From VGJV01 sp964646415 (lineage in GTDB: Bacteria > Patescibacteriota > Minisyncoccia > UBA6257 > 2-01-FULL-56-20): DNA of 35,124 nt. A program made the translations under genes and the position numbers. The notes below the pieces were generated by a model. It ran no database searches. It was not told the origin of the DNA and saw nothing but the letters and a program-made list of their open reading frames with translations. Position 1 is the stretch's first letter; each line of letters begins with the position of its first letter. Positions 14,857-22,937 of this stretch are shown piece by piece. The stretch is taken from contig CAZYEL010000011.1 in the NCBI GenBank assembly GCA_964646415.1, positions 1 to 35,124 on the forward strand. Reading direction: 5' to 3'.

Positions 14857-15874
14857 CGGGCACGAAGAGATTTTTCTTTTTCATATTCCACGCACGCTCC
14901 ACAAGAAAGCGCATAAAGCGCGTCGGCAAAACAGCGCCCATGAAAGAGAGTGCCCACGCCGCACTCCGCAGCGCCACGCTCCCCGAAATACTCTTGAAGA
15001 GCGCGCGCGCCTCCTTTCCCTTCCCTGTCGCAAGATATGCAACCGCGAGCCGCAGCCTACGCCGGGAAAGAATCGCATCCATCCCGTACCGCACCCGCTC
15101 CTCGGCGCTCATCCGCGTATGCAAATTCTCGAATATTTTCACCGCCGATTCCTGAATCGGCACCTGATTGTCGAACCGCGTATTGTTGTCCCACCGCAGA
15201 CGGTATCGCACGAGGGGCTTCGGTAAAAAACCGATTTTGTGCCCCGCATGCGCCATGCGGAGGAAATATTCCCAATCCTCCACCATGCCAAGCGTTTCAT
15301 CGTACCCGCCCAAGGCGTCGAACACAGCGCGCCGGAACATGACCGCGGTATTCGTAATAAACATGCGACTCAACAGCTCCTTGAAGATATCACCCGAGTG
15401 GAACGTATAGCGATGCTTGTAGAACTTCCCGGGTTCCCCGTCGAAAAAATAACGGATATCACAGTAGACCGCCGCATAATCGGGATGCGTTTCGAGAAAC
15501 GCCGCTTCCTCGGCAACTTTCTCCGGCAAATAGATATCGTCGGAATCAAGAAACGTGAGAAGTTCGCCATGGGCTTCCTTAAAGAGAAGGTTCCTCCCCT
15601 CTTTGATACCCAGCCGCTTTTCGGAAAATATCGGGCGGACGCGGGCCTGCCCGCCGGAGCCTTGCCCGGCCTTCGCAGCCGCTACGGCGGAGGAGGCGCG
15701 TAGGCAGGAGTCAACATACTCGCGAATAATCTCCCGCGTCCCGTCAGTCGAACCGCCATCCACCACCACTACCTCAAAGTTGGGGTATGTTTGGACAAGT
15801 GCCGAATCAAGCGATTCGCGGATGTATTTCTCCGAGTTAAAAGTGGTAATGAGGATGGAAGCCAAAGGTTGCAT
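14852..15874 (-). CDS. Family 2 glycosyltransferase with in-frame repeat insertion
   Basis: A 340-residue GT2 enzyme. ASILITTFNSEKYIRESLDS, VVVDGGSTDGT and the DXD-type TFLDSDDIYLP form the GT-A nucleotide-sugar site, and GMVEDWEYFLRMAHAG is the acceptor-side ED block. Between residues about 56 and 76, just after IREYVDS, lies an Ala/Gly-rich stretch (RASSAVAAAKAGQGSGG) that GT2 proteins do not have. It is encoded by a 63-bp CCTGCC...GGCAGG repeat. The insertion keeps the frame and falls in a surface loop before the ...EKRLGIKEGRN block, so activity may survive. The start at 15874 has TATACT 7 nt upstream. It adds a sugar to the surface glycan; donor unknown. Confidence 0.87.
   Translation of the reverse strand: MQPLASILITTFNSEKYIRESLDSALVQTYPNFEVVVVDGGSTDGTREIIREYVDSCLRASSAVAAAKAGQGSGGQARVRPIFSEKRLGIKEGRNLLFKEAHGELLTFLDSDDIYLPEKVAEEAAFLETHPDYAAVYCDIRYFFDGEPGKFYKHRYTFHSGDIFKELLSRMFITNTAVMFRRAVFDALGGYDETLGMVEDWEYFLRMAHAGHKIGFLPKPLVRYRLRWDNNTRFDNQVPIQESAVKIFENLHTRMSAEERVRYGMDAILSRRRLRLAVAYLATGKGKEARALFKSISGSVALRSAAWALSFMGAVLPTRFMRFLVERAWNMKKKNLFVPV
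15646..15708. repeat. 63-bp GC-rich repeat inserted in frame in the GT2 gene
   Basis: It is bounded by CCTGCC and GGCAGG, like the intergenic hairpins at 7481 and 13875, with inner palindromic pieces. 63 bp is exactly 21 codons. Confidence 0.7.
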
Positions 15875-15881
15875 ACGCAAG

Positions 15882-15887
15882 AGTATA
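15882..15887 (-). promoter_or_regulatory. -10 box, leaderless GT2 transcript
   Basis: Minus-strand TATACT is followed by 7 nt and the ATG at 15874. No Shine-Dalgarno sequence is present. Confidence 0.45.
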
Positions 15888-15920
15888 CCCCCATTCACCT
15901 CATCTGTCCCGAAATTTCCC

Positions 15921-15957
15921 CAAAACAAAACCCCGCCACTCCTGTGGAGTGGCGGGG
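15921..15957 (-). terminator. Strong Rho-independent terminator of the PG-binding protein gene
   Basis: A 12-bp GC-rich stem (15931-15942 and 15946-15957) with a 3-nt loop is followed on the minus strand by TTTTGTTTTG. It lies 31 nt after the stop at 15989. Confidence 0.9.
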
Positions 15958-15988
15958 CAATTCATCGCAGAAAGTCGGGAGTATTTTT

Positions 15989-17026
15989 CTAGAGGCCGAG
16001 AAGCTGGTTAATCTTCGCGCGGGTCTTCGGTCCTACGGTTCCATACCCCGCATCGCCCGGCTTCGCAATCCCATTTTTCTCCTGGAATTTGCCGACGGCT
16101 TTCCGGGTAAGCGCACCATAGTATCCAGACACCGTTCCCTCCGGGTACACGCTCGGTCCCTGTGCGGTAAGGAAGCGCTGGAGCGCGGTTACGTCAGAGT
16201 TAGAGGAACCAGTCGCAAGATACTTGGAGAAACTTCCCGAAGGCGGAACCGAACTTGAAGAAGGAACCGCAGCTGCCGGAGCACTCACCGGTCCCGCATT
16301 CAATATTGCTACGGCACCCGGCGGCAAGGTTATTCCCTGCTGCTGCGCCTTCACAATCAATGCCTTAAGCTGCGCGATGAGAGTATTCAAGAGCTGCACG
16401 CGAACCGCCTGAATCGCTGCCGCCTGCGGCGTCAAAGCCGCAACGGAAGGAGTGGTGGGCTTCGCAGCAGGAACCGCGGGCGTTGCTGGTGCAACGGTAG
16501 GAACAGCCGGGGTGGCTGGCGTTACCGGCGGCGTATACACATACCCGCCCCCGCCTCCTCCACCTCCGCCGCCACCTCCGCCGCCACCACTTACCGTAGT
16601 AGCTCCGCCCGAGCCAACACTCCCGGAAGTCGCGGCAGTACATGCTCCCGCGGTCGTCGTGATAAGGTAAGTCGAACCTCCTGCGGTTTGAGTAAGGGTC
16701 GTGGACGCGACACCCGAGGTACAACTATTCGATATCGTACCGCCGGAGCCGCTTTCCGAAACCGAAAGCCCGTATGTCGGAGAAGTGATTGAGAAGGTGC
16801 CGCCGGTTGTCGGGAACATCACTACGGTCACGCTTGACGTGCTCACAATAACGGCTTCCGCAACGGAACTCGTTGCGATGGTAAGCGTCGTTGCGGGAGA
16901 CGCGAGCGAAACCGGCGTCCCTACGCTGTAATTCACCGGAGCCGCCTGCGCAAGCGAAATGCCGAGGAGGAACACCCCTACCACCGCCGCCACGTGTAGA
17001 GTTGTACGTACAAAAAATGTTTTCAC
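15989..17026 (-). CDS. Exported protein with poly-Gly linker and C-terminal peptidoglycan-binding domain
   Basis: A 345-residue protein beginning with a signal peptide (basic MKTFFVR, hydrophobic core to about residue 27, AQA-A cleavage-like site). A Ser/Thr-rich beta domain follows (30-145), then 15 consecutive Gly (147-161). After that come a Pro/Ala/Thr linker with TPATPAVP-type repeats (165-195), a helical segment (196-232), and a C-terminal PG_binding_1-like domain (about 268-345) with DVTALQRFL, SGYYGALTRKAVGKFQ and GTVGPKTRAKINQLL. This end should anchor it to peptidoglycan. The start codon is GTG. It is followed by a strong terminator and preceded by the repeat-protein gene on the same strand. 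The architecture is common in CPR surface proteins; the role of the N-terminal domain is unknown. Confidence 0.85.
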   Translation of the reverse strand: MKTFFVRTTLHVAAVVGVFLLGISLAQAAPVNYSVGTPVSLASPATTLTIATSSVAEAVIVSTSSVTVVMFPTTGGTFSITSPTYGLSVSESGSGGTISNSCTSGVASTTLTQTAGGSTYLITTTAGACTAATSGSVGSGGATTVSGGGGGGGGGGGGGGGYVYTPPVTPATPAVPTVAPATPAVPAAKPTTPSVAALTPQAAAIQAVRVQLLNTLIAQLKALIVKAQQQGITLPPGAVAILNAGPVSAPAAAVPSSSSVPPSGSFSKYLATGSSNSDVTALQRFLTAQGPSVYPEGTVSGYYGALTRKAVGKFQEKNGIAKPGDAGYGTVGPKTRAKINQLLGL

Positions 17027-17110
17027 GTTATTTGGTGTGGTAATTCGTTATCCTCCCTCGCTTCCCCGGGCCTGCGCCAAGGAAAGCGAGGAGGACAGGC
17101 GACGGATTTA

Positions 17111-18904
17111 TTAGGTACCGGTAGTAAGAGAGCAGACCTTGAGCGTCAGCGATGGGAAGTCAAGCTCACTGATGGAATCGAGGTTCGCCAGCGTCGTCGA
17201 CGCAAACCCTGAAGCAATAATATTACAAGTGAGCGAGTGTGATGTTGAGGTTCCTGCACTGAGTGAAGCGAGACAAAGGTCTCCAGTCGCCGCACCGGTT
17301 ACCGCAACACCCGTGCTCGTCGCATACGGCGAACTCGCCGTGACTGCCGCCTTACCGCTCGTCGCAAGAAGTGGCGCGTCCCACGTCACGGTACCGCAAT
17401 TAAACTCAGTAATCGAGGAGGCATTCCCACCGATAGTAAGAGAGGTGGCAACATCATGCCTCGTAGTTGAAGCATTCGTGATATCCGCCTTCGTCGTCGT
17501 CGAGTTTGTGATGATGGCGTTCGTAATCGTGGAAGAAACGAGTGTGGTAAGCCCACTCACCGTGAGTGCACCCGATGTGGTGTTACCCGTCACCGTAAGC
17601 CATGTTGCCGTGGTTGATGCCAAGGCGCTCAAGCCGCTCACCGAGAGGGCACCGGATGTCGCATTGTTCGTAACCGTCAAGTCGGTCGCCGTGGTTGATG
17701 CCAAGGCGCTCAAACCACTCACTGAAAGAGCACCAGATGTAGTATTGCCGGTGTTCGTAAGCCACGTAACCGTGGTTGAGGCCAAAGCACTCAAACCGGT
17801 TACTTTCAGGGCACCGGATGTAGTATTGTTCGTCACCGTCAAGTCAGACACTGTCGTTGATGCCAAGGCAGAAAGCCCACTTACCGTAATGGCGCCAGAT
17901 GTCGTGTTGCCCGTCACTGTGAGCCAGGTTGCCGTGGTTGATGCCAAATCGCTTAAGCCGCTTACTTTAAGCGCGCCCGAGGTGGTGTTGTTTGTAACCG
18001 TCAAATTTCCAATCGACGAACTGGTATTCGTAAGCGTCGTGATTGAAGTGATTGTTGGAGTAAACGTGCCAAGCACCGTCAGGTTCTGGAAGACACCCGT
18101 TCCTCCGACGTCCAGCCGCGATGTCGAGGCATTCGCCACGCCTAAGGAGGATGTTGCCGACGTACCCGTTGCGTTACCAAATGTGAACAAACTTACGGGG
18201 TCAAAATTTACCGTGCTCTGGAACACTGCCGCACCCGCCGTAGTAGCGGTGCCGCTTATCGTCAAATTCGTAATCGTGGTCGAGGATAAGGCAGAAAGCC
18301 CACTTACCGTAATGGCGCCTGATGTCGTGTTGCCCGTGTTCGTAAGCCATGTAACGGTAGTCGAGGCCAAGGCGGAAAGTCCGCTCACCGAAAGGGCGCC
18401 TGATGTCGTGTTGCCCGTGTTCGTAAGCCATGTAACGGTAGTCGAGGCCAAGGCGGAAAGTCCGCTCACCGAGAGCGCACCGCTTGTGGTGTTGCCCGTG
18501 ACCGTAAGCCAGGTTGCCGTGGTTGAAGCCAGAGCGCTAAGACCGCTTATGGAGAGCGACGTAGCGGTCGCATTCCCCGTAATCGTCGTAGACGCAAGGG
18601 CTACCACTCCACCCGACTGCGTAAGCGTACTTAAAAAAGTAGCGGCTCCTGCCGTGGAAGCCGCACCGGGAAACGAAACACTGATACCGCTCGCGCCGAT
18701 CGTTACCTGCGTGGCCGAAGCCGTCCCCACACTAAGGACGCCTCCCGCATCAACCCGCGACGCGGAATCGCCGGAAATTAATGCATTGCCAAACGTAAGT
18801 GCCGCGAACGCGACCGACGTTCCGAGCACCGCAAACACTAACCAAAACGAACCAATCGCGGAAATGAAAAACCGCGCCCACCTTTTCTTCGTACTGTCTA
18901 TCAT
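17111..18904 (-). CDS. Large Ser/Thr-rich surface protein with 27-residue tandem repeats
   Basis: A 597-residue exported protein. Residues 1-35 have basic residues (STKKRWAR) then a hydrophobic signal segment ending VAFAA. About ten repeats of the pattern SGLSALASTTxTWLTxTGN(T)TSGALSV follow, in two blocks (residues about 120-227 and 300-476) with a non-repeat spacer between. The C-terminal 110 residues have a few Cys and no repeats. Ser and Thr dominate, with a strict beta-prone period, suggesting a fibrous beta-solenoid or trimeric stalk as in tail-fibre-like proteins. It is the best candidate in the window for a glycosylated surface protein (inference). The start at 18904 is preferred over 18934 because it gives a compact signal peptide. 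No family is recognised. Confidence 0.8.
   Translation of the reverse strand: MIDSTKKRWARFFISAIGSFWLVFAVLGTSVAFAALTFGNALISGDSASRVDAGGVLSVGTASATQVTIGASGISVSFPGAASTAGAATFLSTLTQSGGVVALASTTITGNATATSLSISGLSALASTTATWLTVTGNTTSGALSVSGLSALASTTVTWLTNTGNTTSGALSVSGLSALASTTVTWLTNTGNTTSGAITVSGLSALSSTTITNLTISGTATTAGAAVFQSTVNFDPVSLFTFGNATGTSATSSLGVANASTSRLDVGGTGVFQNLTVLGTFTPTITSITTLTNTSSSIGNLTVTNNTTSGALKVSGLSDLASTTATWLTVTGNTTSGAITVSGLSALASTTVSDLTVTNNTTSGALKVTGLSALASTTVTWLTNTGNTTSGALSVSGLSALASTTATDLTVTNNATSGALSVSGLSALASTTATWLTVTGNTTSGALTVSGLTTLVSSTITNAIITNSTTTKADITNASTTRHDVATSLTIGGNASSITEFNCGTVTWDAPLLATSGKAAVTASSPYATSTGVAVTGAATGDLCLASLSAGTSTSHSLTCNIIASGFASTTLANLDSISELDFPSLTLKVCSLTTGT
17477..18547 (-). repeat. 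81-bp tandem coding repeats of the surface protein
   Basis: Two blocks (about 18547-18224 and 18007-17477) are made of 81-bp units encoding SGLSALASTT plus TWLTVTGNTTSGAL. Some neighbouring units are nearly identical in DNA, so copy number could change by recombination or be misassembled. Confidence 0.85.
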
Positions 18905-19124
18905 GAAATTTTTATTATGCACACGACTTTGCATTCATTGTACAACATTCGTGCAGCATGCAACATGCAAAAGCTGTGGATAAGTCCGAACCTGTCCCTC
19001 CACGACATAATGCAGAGTTTTCGTTGAGGTAGTACCTACTCAAATTCTCGACATTGTGTGGTGAGGGGATTGCCATGGATAAGTCCCGTTAGAGGCAGAG
19101 GCGCGCTGCCTCTAACGGGATAAG
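18905..19124. other. 220-bp intergenic region with a long hairpin
   Basis: No gene is visible. At 19085-19119 a perfect 14-bp stem (CCCGTTAGAGGCAG and complement) with a 7-nt loop stands 5 bp from the end of the glycosyltransferase gene. It lacks a T-run on either strand. TGGATAAGTCC occurs twice (18977 and 19076), the first as part of a single TGTGGATAA. Confidence 0.6.
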
Positions 19125-20213
19125 TCAAACGCCCCGGAAAACACCCATTTTCGAGAAGATTTCCCGAAACCGGGCTTCGTAGGTATGGTCGCGGAGCGTT
19201 CGTTCGTATCCCGCCTTTGCAATCCCCTCGCGCTCCTCCGGACGAGCCGAATAATGGCGTATTTTCTCGATTAATTCGGGAATTGTCCGGTAAAACGCCA
19301 TCTCCTTCCCCTCTTCATAGTACCGTTCAAGGTCGTCGGCATAGCCCGAAATCACGAATGCGCCGCATCCTGCAAGCTCAAACGGGCGCGCCTTGATTTG
19401 CGGAATTGCCATATTAAGCCATGAGCGCACATTCGACGGGAAATGAAACACATCGGGCACGATGCGCGTTCCCGAACGGCGGAAGAGGAGACGCGCGAAA
19501 AGCTTTGCCCGCCACCGGTCGGGAGGGTTATTGAAGTTAAGACAAATTTTGCTCCGCGAAATACCCGCTATCATTTCTTCCTCGCTCAATCTCCCTTCCG
19601 GCCATCCCCACCCCCGCACCCAGACCTCAATCCCCGCCCTCCGGAGCTCCTCCACAATCCGCGTCCGCGCCGAATTCCGCTGGCCGATGAAGCTTACCTC
19701 GATATCCTTCGCCGGCACTTCAACGGGATGCCACATGCGCGGATTGCACGCCCATTGGGAACGAATAATGTTTGAAATCCCGTACCGGGCATACTCCTCG
19801 GGCGCCTTTGACCACGTCGTAACCGCCCATGAAAGATGGGGGGCGAGAAAACGGGAATAGTTCCAAAGCCGCCAATGGTCGTCCGCAAACCACGCGAGCG
19901 TGGTGGTGTGTTTTTTGAGTTCATCCAACGTCCGCTCCTCGAATTCATCGGTGTACGGGAAAATAAAGACCACATCCGGCTTCTCGCGCGCAGCGAGCGC
20001 GAGAAAATCATCATTAAAGCGGCGCTTCCCCACGCGCACGATAGCGTCAAACGGGTATTCAATCACCTCCACGCCCGCTCCCTCGGAATTACTCGAAATC
20101 TCCGACATTCCTTTGAGGGTAAGATAAAAATTGTTGTATTCGAACGTGAACCCGCGCCGATTCTCGTCGTATTGGTCTTTCCTTATTCCAGCGTAGATTA
20201 TCTTCATAGCCAT
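19125..20213 (-). CDS. CgeB-like glycosyltransferase (GT-B, group 1-like), copy A
   Basis: A protein of about 360 residues. The N-terminal half contains DVVFIFPYTDEFEERTLDEL and TTTLAWFADDHWRLWNYSR. The C-terminal half has ISFIGQRN-like DIEVSFIGQRNSART, SRSKICLNFNN, RPFELAGCGAFVISGYADDL and ERYYEEGKEMAFYRT. The last two blocks form the donor-nucleotide site of CgeB/spore-maturation-type GT-B glycosyltransferases, and KARPFELAGCGAF is the family's hallmark. It probably adds a sugar in the same glycan as its neighbour at 20445, which is a distant paralog. ATGs at 20213 and 20207 are both possible; the conserved strand MKIIYAGI favours the second. Cytoplasmic, peripheral membrane at most. Confidence 0.8.
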   Translation of the reverse strand: MAMKIIYAGIRKDQYDENRRGFTFEYNNFYLTLKGMSEISSNSEGAGVEVIEYPFDAIVRVGKRRFNDDFLALAAREKPDVVFIFPYTDEFEERTLDELKKHTTTLAWFADDHWRLWNYSRFLAPHLSWAVTTWSKAPEEYARYGISNIIRSQWACNPRMWHPVEVPAKDIEVSFIGQRNSARTRIVEELRRAGIEVWVRGWGWPEGRLSEEEMIAGISRSKICLNFNNPPDRWRAKLFARLLFRRSGTRIVPDVFHFPSNVRSWLNMAIPQIKARPFELAGCGAFVISGYADDLERYYEEGKEMAFYRTIPELIEKIRHYSARPEEREGIAKAGYERTLRDHTYEARFREIFSKMGVFRGV

Positions 20214-20436
20214 GAGGAAATTAGTTGCTGGTCACCCACCCCTACAACAATTGACTATTGACTATACTCGCTTCCATAACCTTCAACCATTGACTTATCA
20301 TATTCGGTCTGCGAACAAGAACCCCGAATTGCCGTCGGTCGGGCGCACCACTACTCTGAACCCCGCGCGAGAAAGCCGCAAGAACCAATTGCGGTATGCA
20401 TGAAGTGCGCCCCATATGAGCTTCAGTTTTCTACCG
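20214..20436. repeat. Intergenic region with dispersed repeat family C and inverted repeats
   Basis: It carries TTGACTATTGACTATACTCG and CTTCCATAACCTTCAACCA (about 20255-20300), the family also seen at 31218-31339. Farther on, GGGCGCAC (20341-20348) pairs with GTGCGCCC (20405-20412) around the hairpin CCGCAA/TTGCGG (20376-20381 and 20389-20394). No gene is seen. Confidence 0.6.
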
Positions 20437-20452
20437 ATCATTAATTAATGAT
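20437..20452. repeat. 16-bp perfect palindrome containing a stop codon
   Basis: ATCATTAATTAATGAT lies across the TAA stop (20445-20447) of the glycosyltransferase gene. Confidence 0.75.
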
Positions 20453-21482
20453 TATTCTCGTTTTTCCAAAAGCCGGCAAGTTCCAGCACGCGCTTTGCGC
20501 GGTGGTGATATGTGTGCTCGCGGAGCGCCCGCGCGGCGCCCGCTTTCCGTATTTTCTCGCGCTCATCATCATGCCGGATATAATACTCGATTTTCCGGAA
20601 CCAATCCTCGCCGTCGTCCTCCGCCATCACCACTTCATCCTCGGCGAAATACCGACGGAGCGCAAGATTATAGTCGCATATTTCGAACCCGCCGCACGCA
20701 GGGACTTTGAACCCCCGCTCGTTCAGAAACACGTGATTTTTTGTCTCGGGACCCCGCTCGTGGATGTTAATACTCACCTTTGCGGACGAGTAAAGCTGAT
20801 TTTCTTCCTCAACGGGAACGGATATCCGCTGCCTGGTAAGCCATGCGCCCGCTTTTTCGGCTCCCGCCTTCCGCGCGAGCGCTGCGACGGACTTGAGTAT
20901 CTTGTCTTTGAGCGTCCACCCCGGACCATACACGCGCACACGATATTTCTTCATAAGAGGAATGAGGAGCTGATCGAATATTTTCCGCTTCAAGGGCATC
21001 ATCGCGCCCAAAAACGCGATATCGCATATGTATTTCCTGACGGGCGATACGGGAAAATGGAACTTCTTGTTCGCGGCAAGAGGAATCGTCACATACGCCC
21101 TCCCGCTCGCCCGCACGAAGTCCTGCATCCATTCGGCTTCGTTCTCGCCCCAGTACACATCCGCGATGTCGGCGTCGCGGTAGACCGGAAGCTTCTCGGG
21201 GCTCTCCGCAATGGTCTGGTCCGCCATAAGAAACACTTTTGTTCCCTTCTTCCGGGCGTCGCGGAGCGCCGGCCAGTTTTCCGGATTCTTCACCGACTCC
21301 GAAGGAACGAGGAAGAGGATGTCGGGGCGCGATTCGCGAAGCACTTTCGGCAAATCGTCGTGAAAATAAACACAGCCGAATTCATGCCCCATGTCCGCGA
21401 ATGCGTCGCGGTAACCGCTCGAAATCCACCTGTCTGCGCCGAGCCCGAAGTAGTTGATTAGGAAAAGGATTTTGAGACGCAT
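20445..21482 (-). CDS. CgeB-like glycosyltransferase, copy B
   Basis: A protein of about 345 residues starting MRLKILFLINYFGLGADRW. It has the same late blocks as its neighbour: SSAKVSINIHERG, FKVPACGGFEICDYNLAL and RRYFAEDEVVMAEDDGEDW, followed by RALREHTYHHRAKRVLEL, matching RTLRDHTYEARF in copy A. These are the donor-binding and C-terminal helices of CgeB-type glycosyltransferases. The start at 21482 is chosen because the family begins there; sequence further upstream is repeat family B. Its TAA stop lies in a 16-bp palindrome. It belongs to the run of three glycosyltransferase genes 19125-22808. Confidence 0.8.
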   Translation of the reverse strand: MRLKILFLINYFGLGADRWISSGYRDAFADMGHEFGCVYFHDDLPKVLRESRPDILFLVPSESVKNPENWPALRDARKKGTKVFLMADQTIAESPEKLPVYRDADIADVYWGENEAEWMQDFVRASGRAYVTIPLAANKKFHFPVSPVRKYICDIAFLGAMMPLKRKIFDQLLIPLMKKYRVRVYGPGWTLKDKILKSVAALARKAGAEKAGAWLTRQRISVPVEEENQLYSSAKVSINIHERGPETKNHVFLNERGFKVPACGGFEICDYNLALRRYFAEDEVVMAEDDGEDWFRKIEYYIRHDDEREKIRKAGAARALREHTYHHRAKRVLELAGFWKNENNH

Positions 21483-21487
21483 ATCCT

Positions 21488-21606
21488 TGAAAAAATCCCA
21501 AATTACAAATCCCAAATTACAAACAAATTCAAAATTCTAATTTCTAAATTTTTGATTTTGTTCATTGGATATTGTTTGTTATTTGGTGCTTGGCACTTTG
21601 GATTTG
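21488..21606. repeat. Dispersed repeat family B (CAAATTACAAACAAATTC), copy 1
   Basis: An AT-rich inverted structure: CAAATTACAAACAA (left) is almost the complement of TTGTTTGTTATTTG (right). GGATATTGTTTG and TTTGGTGCTTGG are shared with the copy at 29104-29225. The right end forms the last codons and stop of the upstream GT4 gene. Confidence 0.8.
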
Positions 21607-22808
21607 CTGAAAAGCTGCACCATCTCCTTCGCATAGCGTGTCCAGGAAATATTCTCCCGCACGAACCTCTGCCCTTCTTCGGCAATGCGGCGGTACAACG
21701 CATGGTCTTTAAGAATGCGCTCAACCTGCGATGCATACTCTTGCGGGTTCCCCGGAGTCGCGAAAAGCGCATTCTCCCCGTCGCTCAAGACATGCGCAGC
21801 CCCCGTTTCACGATTCAGCACCACCGGCAACCCCGCAGCGGCAGCTTCAAACGCCACGGATCCCCATCCATATCCTTGCGGCGGAGGAATATGCGCGGTG
21901 AGAAGAAACACATCGCTCGTCCGGTACGCCTCGCGGAGCCCCTGCTCGCTCACTCCCTCGAAATTAAACTGTACTTCCGGCTCCACTCCCCGCGCCGCAA
22001 CGCGCGAGAGAAGAAGCGCACGGTATCCCGCCTCATTCCAAATATCCTTTGCAATAATCTTTGCGCGCACCGCATGCCCCCGCGCTTTGAGGAGCGCGAC
22101 CGCGTCAATAATGTCCTCATAGCGCCGCTGTGCATTAAGCGCGCCCAAGCCCATAAGCACCGCCGGATTCCCCGGTTCCGCCTTCGCGGGAGCGTAAAAC
22201 CGCTTGAAGTCAATGCCGCTCCAGACAATTCGCACGGGCAACCCTCTGTCCTTCGCCCATGCTTCTTCATAACGACTCAAGACCGCCACCGCATCCACTG
22301 CGAGGAAGTATTTTCGTTCCGTCGCGTCCTTATACCGAGTGTACGCTCTATTCAGAATGTTCAACGCAATACTTTCTTTGGGAAATCGCATGTAGGGGGG
22401 ATTGTTCATCGTCCACACAACCCGCGCCCGGGGATTAATGCGCTTGTAAAAATAGCCCGTTTTGTACGCGAAGTCCTCATGGCAATTCACCGCATCGAAG
22501 TCATTTTCCATTGCCTCGGCGATTCGCCGCGCGGTGCTCGTATAAAGCGCGTCTAATTTCCGCTTCTGCGCCACCCGTACGAATACCCCATCGCCGGAAC
22601 GTGGGAAAAGCGGCGCGAAGGGTTTTTCGGGAGGAACGACACGGACATCAATACCCTGGAGGAGCGAGGGGTAATACTCCCGGTTAATCTCTGCGGTATA
22701 GAGGACTACAACATGCCCCTGCCGCGTCAACTCCTGCGCCAAAGAGTAGACTTGCTGCTGTCCTCCTGCCTGCGTAGTAAGTCGAAAATATACAAGTGCA
22801 ATCTTCAT
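21579..22808 (-). CDS. Family 4 glycosyltransferase
   Basis: A 409-residue GT-B retaining glycosyltransferase. The N-terminal Rossmann half starts MKIALVYFRLTTQAGGQQQ and contains DAVNCHEDFA. The C-terminal half has VWSGIDFKRF, AVLMGLGALNAQRRYED, SDVFLLTAHIPPPQGYGWGS and VAFEAAAAGLPVVLNRETGA, the E(x7)E-type motif that binds the NDP sugar. A mannose, heptose or glucose donor is possible. Its C-terminal SKSKVPSTK is encoded by repeat family B and is not part of the enzyme fold. It is the first of three consecutive glycosyltransferase genes in transcription order. A -10-like TATTTT lies 7 nt before the ATG. Confidence 0.87.
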   Translation of the reverse strand: MKIALVYFRLTTQAGGQQQVYSLAQELTRQGHVVVLYTAEINREYYPSLLQGIDVRVVPPEKPFAPLFPRSGDGVFVRVAQKRKLDALYTSTARRIAEAMENDFDAVNCHEDFAYKTGYFYKRINPRARVVWTMNNPPYMRFPKESIALNILNRAYTRYKDATERKYFLAVDAVAVLSRYEEAWAKDRGLPVRIVWSGIDFKRFYAPAKAEPGNPAVLMGLGALNAQRRYEDIIDAVALLKARGHAVRAKIIAKDIWNEAGYRALLLSRVAARGVEPEVQFNFEGVSEQGLREAYRTSDVFLLTAHIPPPQGYGWGSVAFEAAAAGLPVVLNRETGAAHVLSDGENALFATPGNPQEYASQVERILKDHALYRRIAEEGQRFVRENISWTRYAKEMVQLFSKSKVPSTK

Positions 22809-22937
22809 AGTTCTAAAAATAAGAGAGTCACCACAAAAACTTTAACGCCTGTTTAAAGGCGCCGATGGCATACTCTTTCCTATGCTGTAAATCTAATATA
22901 TTTGCAGAGCTTCTGCAAAACAATTGGCGCTTTCGAA

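Noticed and set aside
17139..18983. 614-codon open frame on the plus strand opposite the repeat protein
   Set aside because: It mirrors the 81-bp repeats of the minus-strand gene, has no signal of its own, and the minus-strand product has a signal peptide and a sensible repeat.
18975..18983. TGTGGATAA as a DnaA box / replication origin
   Set aside because: A single box with one weak partner and no cluster, no AT-rich unwinding region and no dnaA or dnaN nearby.
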